Below are positions 5,798 to 9,559 of a stretch of DNA of 9,559 nt, one piece after another (the stretch's first letter is position 1; each line of letters begins with the position of its first letter). The DNA comes from Dehalococcoidia bacterium (GTDB lineage: Bacteria > Chloroflexota > Dehalococcoidia > Dehalococcoidales > E44-bin46). The DNA lies in assembly GCA_004376105.1 (NCBI GenBank), contig SOKA01000003.1, forward strand, positions 1-9,559, written 5' to 3'. The position numbers were made by a program, and so were the translations under genes. Under the pieces are notes generated by a model. That model was not told where the DNA came from and did not search any database. It worked only from the letters and a program-made list of their open reading frames with translations.

Positions 5798-6853
5798 TTA
5801 GGGTTTTGGCAGCTCAACCCCCTTGAGCCGAATATGGTCGAACATTGTGCCCCTGGCTCTCCTGAGCTCCAGGCAATCAACAATACCCTTATATTTGCCG
5901 CCTAATAGCCCCTCGCCAATAATGTATGCCCCTTCGGCAGCTTCCTTGGCTATGCTAGCCTGTCTCCTCACCCTTCGCACTCTGCCAAATTGAGAGAGCT
6001 TAGCTGCCAGCGTTTCGGCAATCTCGGGGATTCCGGAGAGCCTGCCTGAAAGCAGGATGTCTCTTGGTCTTTCCACAGCGACCATCATGGCCGCCACCCC
6101 TTTGACTATACTTTCCAGAAGCATATTCCAGGATTCTATATATTTGTGGCGCTCCCTAGCCAGCTCCTCAGGGGTTAAATCATCCTTTCCTGTCATATCT
6201 CGGGCACCACCGCTGAAGAGAACTATCCCAGGGAACCTCCCCAGGCGTACCGCCAGCTCGGAATCCATACTTCCCAAGGTGATGAAACCAGGTCCCCCCG
6301 ATGTTCCCCCAAAACCATCAACTATCTTCCCACCTTCAACACCGATTACAGCATTGAAAGCATAACCTATCTCCGCCAGGATGAAAGAGGTCTCATTGTA
6401 GTCTATACCGTAAAGCTCTGCCTGGTCCTTAACCGCCAGGGCGACACAGCATACCTTATCAGCGGTGCCCATATCCATCTTGTTGGCTTTCCTATAAGCA
6501 GGCACAGTGGGGAGGTGAATGACCCCGGGGGTGAAATAAATCGGGAAGCCTTCATCCTTCATCAGCCAGACAACCATCCTGATGCCATCATATAACGGAA
6601 TACTCTTGTCATCGGGTACCATCAGAGTTCGCTCTCTCTCGGTTACATCTTTGATAGGGGTTAACGGCAGGCCATAACCAGAGGGACCGACTATCATATC
6701 CAGCGGGAAGGCACTTCTAACCGTATCCACGAGCACGTTAGGGTTTTGGGCAACCTCAGGCACAGGCACGGAACAATCCAGGATAACCTGTTCGTTATCC
6801 ATACCGAAGAAATCAAAACTCCCGGTCCCGGGGTCAATCCCTACAACCCTCAT
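5798..6853 (-). CDS. DUF1464 family protein, predicted ASKHA-fold kinase (COG2441, predicted butyrate kinase)
   Basis: The 351 residues match the DUF1464 family, known mainly from archaea and a few bacteria and annotated only by prediction as an acetate/butyrate-kinase relative. Visible actin-like ATPase marks are phosphate-1 DPGTGSFDF at 7-15 with Asp7, a phosphate-2-like stretch EIGYAFNAVIGVEGGKIVDG at 161-180 running into FGGTSGGPG, and an adenosine-type motif ILLSGRLSGIPEI at 266-278. The TPGVIHLPTVPAYRKANKMD segment (108-127) is well structured, but I cannot assign it a role. The ATG overlaps the radical SAM stop in ATGA, and GGAGG sits 7 bases upstream, so the two proteins are made together. 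No phosphotransbutyrylase or acyl-CoA gene is nearby, so butyrate as substrate is not supported by context. The true substrate is unknown. Confidence 0.85.
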   Translation of the reverse strand: MRVVGIDPGTGSFDFFGMDNEQVILDCSVPVPEVAQNPNVLVDTVRSAFPLDMIVGPSGYGLPLTPIKDVTERERTLMVPDDKSIPLYDGIRMVVWLMKDEGFPIYFTPGVIHLPTVPAYRKANKMDMGTADKVCCVALAVKDQAELYGIDYNETSFILAEIGYAFNAVIGVEGGKIVDGFGGTSGGPGFITLGSMDSELAVRLGRFPGIVLFSGGARDMTGKDDLTPEELARERHKYIESWNMLLESIVKGVAAMMVAVERPRDILLSGRLSGIPEIAETLAAKLSQFGRVRRVRRQASIAKEAAEGAYIIGEGLLGGKYKGIVDCLELRRARGTMFDHIRLKGVELPKP

Positions 6854-7890
6854 TTAATCTCCTCCCTGACGGCTAATTTGAGGCTTAAAGGGCAAACGGG
6901 GTCGGGGGAAAACCAGTCCCCGGTGAGGACAAAGGTTCGGGAGCAACACCCTTTACAGTCTTCCAGATACTGGCAACTTCGACAATACCCAGTTTTGGTT
7001 TTTGGGTCTTTAAGCCGGTGAAGAAAGGGTGAGGAAAGCGCCTCACCCCAGATTTCGCCCAGGGGTTTCTCATTGACATTACCGATGGTCATTGGGGCAA
7101 AGCTACAAGGCTTCACCTCGCCATTGGTCTCGATGAAAAGATATTCACCAAAAATGCAGGCTGAAGTAGAGGAAACTAAAATCCCGGTGTTCACCGCTGG
7201 CATCTGAGCCAGAAGCCCCCATTCCCTCACTGTAGGCCAGAAAAATGGTTCATCGAAGAAGAACTCAACCGCTGTTTCCTGCGCCGCCTGGCAAGCAAGC
7301 CTGATGGCTTCCCCGTATTCGGCAGGGGTGAGGAGCTTTTCAAGGTAGCCCTGACACGGCTTGAGCCCAATAAATGTTACCCTTGGTACTCCGATTGACG
7401 CCGCTAGCTCTAAGAGCCCTGGTATTTCTGTGTAGTTGGTTTTTAAAAGGGTGGTATTTATTGCCTCCAAAAGCCCTTCCTTGGCACAATCGCCAGCCGA
7501 TTGAACCACCCTATCGAAGTTAGCCCCGTTCCTTATTGCCTCGTAGGTTGCCTGAGTAGCCCCATCAATGCTTATCATTACCCTTACCCCTAGCTGCTTA
7601 AGGGTGGTGAGTATTTGGGGGTTTAGCAGCATACCGTTAGTAATCAGGTGAGCCTCAAGCTGTCTCTGCTGCATCAAGCCTAATAACTCAAATATGTCCT
7701 CCCGCAGGAGCGGCTCTCCGCCTTCAATAATGACCCAACCAGGTCTCAGCTCGGCTATCTCGGCTATGAGCTTTTTGGCTCTCTCGGTTGAGACCCCTCC
7801 CTCAGGAAAGCCGCGACAATGCTTACAGCTCAGATTACACTTCGACGTTATTGCCCAATCTACAAAATGGGGAAATTGACTCTCGTGCAA
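6850..7890 (-). CDS. Radical SAM enzyme with SPASM domain
   Basis: This is a 346-residue enzyme that uses a [4Fe-4S] cluster to cleave S-adenosylmethionine into a radical. The radical SAM cluster motif is C18-x3-C22-x2-C25 (CNLSCKHC), with GGEP at 57-60 and SIDG at 107-110 typical of the barrel. The C-terminal SPASM part is complete: C245, then G257-x4-C262, then C303-x2-C306-x5-C312-x3-C316-x16-C333, enough to bind two auxiliary clusters. SPASM enzymes mature peptides or proteins (anSME, PqqE, MftC) or modify haem precursors (NirJ, AhbC/D). I see no small precursor-peptide ORF beside it, so the substrate is open. The TTG start at 7890 is chosen because AAGGAG lies 8 bases upstream and no nearby in-frame ATG exists. 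It is cotranscribed with DUF1464 (ATGA overlap) and divergent from the transporter. Confidence 0.9.
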   Translation of the reverse strand: MHESQFPHFVDWAITSKCNLSCKHCRGFPEGGVSTERAKKLIAEIAELRPGWVIIEGGEPLLREDIFELLGLMQQRQLEAHLITNGMLLNPQILTTLKQLGVRVMISIDGATQATYEAIRNGANFDRVVQSAGDCAKEGLLEAINTTLLKTNYTEIPGLLELAASIGVPRVTFIGLKPCQGYLEKLLTPAEYGEAIRLACQAAQETAVEFFFDEPFFWPTVREWGLLAQMPAVNTGILVSSTSACIFGEYLFIETNGEVKPCSFAPMTIGNVNEKPLGEIWGEALSSPFLHRLKDPKTKTGYCRSCQYLEDCKGCCSRTFVLTGDWFSPDPVCPLSLKLAVREEIK

Positions 7891-7901
7891 CAGATAGTCT
7901 C

Positions 7902-7907
7902 CTTAGA
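7902..7907 (-). promoter_or_regulatory. Ribosome binding site fixing the TTG start of the radical SAM gene
   Basis: AAGGAG on the minus strand lies 8 bases before TTG at 7890. It is the only good ribosome site in the region and settles the use of a TTG start. Confidence 0.7.
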
Positions 7908-7933
7908 TTTTTAAGTCTCTGCCGCTAAAAGGC

Positions 7934-7962
7934 AGTATAGCTGACGCCAGGGGCGAAATCAA
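7934..7962 (-). promoter_or_regulatory. Promoter of the radical SAM-DUF1464 operon
   Basis: TTGATT (7957-7962), a 17-base spacer and TATACT (7934-7939) point to the radical SAM gene, with a leader of about 37 bases. A small inverted repeat, CAAGC-N6-GCTTG (7960-7975), touches the -35 box and could be an operator, though five-base arms are weak evidence. Confidence 0.65.
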
Positions 7963-7987
7963 GCTGCTTTGCTTGCTGACTGAAATA

Positions 7988-8016
7988 TTGTCTACTGGCT
8001 TTGCCTCTGTTATGCT
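7988..8016 (+). promoter_or_regulatory. Weak candidate promoter for the MFS transporter
   Basis: TTGTCT (7988-7993), a 17-base spacer and TATGCT (8011-8016) would begin a transcript near 8023, a few bases before the ATG at 8027, which has no ribosome site. Both boxes are only partial matches. The gap between the two divergent genes holds nothing else I can name. Confidence 0.25.
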
Positions 8017-8026
8017 TGACTATAGT

Positions 8027-9307
8027 ATGAGAAGGTTAGCCAGCGACATCAACACCGGTGCCAATGATAAGGAGTTTCGCCCGGTTGACTATGCCAAGAT
8101 TACTATCTTCGGCTTGGCCATGACGGCTCTTTGGAGCAGCCTGCATAGCATTATTTTGCCCCTGCGGATAGCAGACTTCGTTCCTGTGGGACGGCAGGCT
8201 ACCTACCTCGGGCTGCTTACCGTTACTGGCTTACTCCTGGCTATAGCTGTCCAGCCGATAGCCGGGGTATTTAGTGACCGTTCTGGCTTCAGGTGGGGAC
8301 GCCGACGACCCTACATCCTTATCGGCGCTATATTGACGCTGTCATTTCTACCTGGAATAAGCTTGGCTGGCAGACTGTCTATACTTTTTGCCATTTACTA
8401 CCTGCTGCAGATTAGCAGTAATACGGCACTGGGCCCATATCTGGCCTTTATTCCCGACCTGGTACCTGAAGAGAAGCGGGGACTAGCCTCCGGGGTAAAG
8501 GGCCTGCTTGAGATATTGGGGGCGGGTACCTTCATATGGCTAGTAGGTCATTTAATGGGTAACTACTCTATCGGTGAGGGAGTCAGGTGGCTATGGCTGA
8601 GCTTGGGTATACTGGCGGCTGTCTTCCTGGGCACCATGATAGCTACTGTGGTCACAGTTAAGGAGCGACCCGGGGTTGGCGGCCCTAAACTGCCCTTATT
8701 GCCAACCCTGCATAAAAGTTTTAAGATTGATGTTAAGGCAAACCCTGATTATATCCGGTTTCTACTGTCCCGTCTCTTTTTCATTATACCGTTGACAGCT
8801 TTCCAGGCATTTGGGTTGTATTTTTTCAGGGATTATCTCGGTGTCACCAATCCCGCTGCCGTCATGGGCAACTTTACTCTAGTGTCTACCCTTTGCATGC
8901 TAGCTATGGTCTACCCTGCCGGCTTCCTGTCTGACAGGTTTGGACGCAGACCCATTGCCCTTACCTCGGGGCTTATTGGTGCTCTAGGGATTGGAATACT
9001 ACTCTTCTTCCGCAGCTACGACTTCATTCTACTTGCCGCCATCCTTATGGGAATTGGCTTCGGTGGCCTTATGGCCAGTAACTGGGCTCTGGCGGTGGAC
9101 CTGGTACCTAAAGATGAAGCCGGGAAATACATCGGTCTGACCAATCTGGCTACTGCCGGTGGCTCGGCTCTAGCCCGCCTCCAAGGACCGATGATTGACT
9201 TCTTTAATGCCCGTCGCTTTGGTCTGGGCTACACAGTTATGCTTTGGATTTGTTTTAGCTCTCTTATTGTCAGTTCAGTGTTGCTAAGGTGGATTAAAAA
9301 AAGGTAA
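8027..9307 (+). CDS. MFS transporter, glycoside/sucrose (GPH or SLC45-like) type
   Basis: This inner-membrane secondary transporter has about twelve helices and probably moves a sugar or glycoside with a cation. Counted from ATG 8027 it has 426 residues. The loop after the second helix reads GVFSDRSGFRWGRRRPYILI, the form of MFS motif A seen in sucrose/SLC45 and GPH carriers. The matching loop in the second half is GFLSDRFGRRP. A central cytoplasmic loop (ERPGVGGPKLPLLPTLHKSF) separates two six-helix halves. The frame is open back to TTG at 7973, and ATG at 8012 is also possible. None of the three has a ribosome site. I choose 8027 because the extra residues are hydrophilic and the longest form would overlap the opposite promoter. 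The last 24 bases overlap the end of the convergent DedA-like gene. The substrate is uncertain; divergence from the radical SAM operon hints at, but does not prove, a shared pathway. Confidence 0.88.
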   Translation: MRRLASDINTGANDKEFRPVDYAKITIFGLAMTALWSSLHSIILPLRIADFVPVGRQATYLGLLTVTGLLLAIAVQPIAGVFSDRSGFRWGRRRPYILIGAILTLSFLPGISLAGRLSILFAIYYLLQISSNTALGPYLAFIPDLVPEEKRGLASGVKGLLEILGAGTFIWLVGHLMGNYSIGEGVRWLWLSLGILAAVFLGTMIATVVTVKERPGVGGPKLPLLPTLHKSFKIDVKANPDYIRFLLSRLFFIIPLTAFQAFGLYFFRDYLGVTNPAAVMGNFTLVSTLCMLAMVYPAGFLSDRFGRRPIALTSGLIGALGIGILLFFRSYDFILLAAILMGIGFGGLMASNWALAVDLVPKDEAGKYIGLTNLATAGGSALARLQGPMIDFFNARRFGLGYTVMLWICFSSLIVSSVLLRWIKKR

Positions 9308-9559
9308 TGGTATCCACCCGGCACCGGCACAGGCTACGGCTATATAGGCCAAGCTTCTACCCGCCAAGCATATCAAGAAGAACTTCCATAAAGGGAAGCG
9401 GAGGGCACCAGCAGCTATCCCGGTTAGGTCAAAAGGGAAAAAAGGCACCAGGTTAAAAACAAAGATAATAATAGCTCCCCATCTCTTTACCCAGCGCTCT
9501 GCCCTAGCATACATCCTTCGGCGTTGCAGAAACCCCCGCCCGCTATAGCCTGCCATATA
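9284..9559 (-). CDS. DedA/YqaA-like VTT-domain (SNARE-associated) membrane protein, C-terminal part only
   Basis: The frame is open to the right window edge (Tyr before the first Met), so this is the last 91 residues of a protein usually about 180-220 long. The Met near 9556 is internal rather than the start, because family members place the GY-x-GR turn seen here (GYSGRGFLQ) mid-protein. It is followed by an amphipathic stretch with ARAERWVKRWG, then FVFNLVPFFPFDLTGIAAGA, the conserved re-entrant segment, and a final transmembrane helix (KFFLICLAGRSLAYIAVACA). DedA/VTT proteins are integral membrane proteins linked to lipid flipping (undecaprenyl phosphate or phospholipid) and proton-dependent transport. 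Which of these this one does is unknown. It overlaps the transporter gene tail to tail by 24 bases. Confidence 0.78.
   Translation of the reverse strand, partial: YMAGYSGRGFLQRRRMYARAERWVKRWGAIIIFVFNLVPFFPFDLTGIAAGALRFPLWKFFLICLAGRSLAYIAVACAGAGWIPLPFFNPP

Noticed and set aside
6057..6365. Plus-strand frame opposite DUF1464, and similar antisense frames opposite the other genes
   Set aside because: They are shadows of conserved genes, with no ribosome site and no domain.
7921..7935. GCC-GCTAAAA-GGC hairpin in the radical SAM leader
   Set aside because: The stem is three bases; it is not a riboswitch or attenuator by itself.
7891..8026. Possible RiPP precursor peptide gene beside the radical SAM enzyme
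   Set aside because: No short ORF with a ribosome site and a plausible leader/core could be found in this gap on either strand.
9296..9303. A7-G slippery run at the end of the transporter gene as a programmed frameshift
   Set aside because: It lies one codon before the stop with no stimulatory structure seen, so shifting would barely change the protein.

Overview
This is a gene-dense bacterial chromosome segment holding ten protein genes. Two of them run off the ends. I see no RNA genes, insertion sequences, CRISPR arrays, prophage genes or origin, and no gap above about 140 bases. Base composition is roughly balanced. The set of families fits an anaerobic or subsurface member of Chloroflexota, perhaps Dehalococcoidia: a COG2231-type endonuclease III relative, a DUF1464 predicted kinase better known from archaea, an ArgC with an N-V-T-G-Y-A-G nucleotide loop, and a SPASM radical SAM protein. 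That assignment is inference from family distribution, not a sequence match.

Left part (1-3635, all minus strand). Read in the direction of transcription, the order is trmO (tRNA methyltransferase), an endonuclease III-like glycosylase overlapping its end, then, after a promoter, nadE (NAD synthetase), degV (fatty-acid-binding family) and recA, whose last quarter lies beyond base 1. trmO and the glycosylase look like one unit. nadE, degV and recA look like a second, with possible extra promoters just before recA.

Middle (3693-5795, plus strand). A promoter back to back with trmO drives a two-transmembrane potassium channel with a cytoplasmic RCK domain. argC (arginine biosynthesis) follows, with its start overlapping the channel stop by one base. 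Two details stand out. The promoter carries a ten-base-phased run of GCTATAA-like repeats. The channel gene also contains an internal ATG with a very good ribosome binding site exactly where the soluble RCK part begins, as in the archaeal channel MthK.

Right part (5798-9559). On the minus strand a radical SAM/SPASM enzyme and a DUF1464 predicted kinase overlap by ATGA and share a clear promoter. Divergent from them is a major facilitator transporter of the sucrose/glycoside type. It collides tail to tail with a DedA/YqaA-like membrane protein that enters from the right edge. The radical SAM, kinase and transporter block is the best candidate here for an undescribed metabolic system, but its substrate cannot be read from the sequence.

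Several starts are GTG or TTG, and several predicted promoters lie so close to the start codon that their transcripts would be nearly leaderless. Convergent pairs are packed with no room for intrinsic terminators, and I found none.
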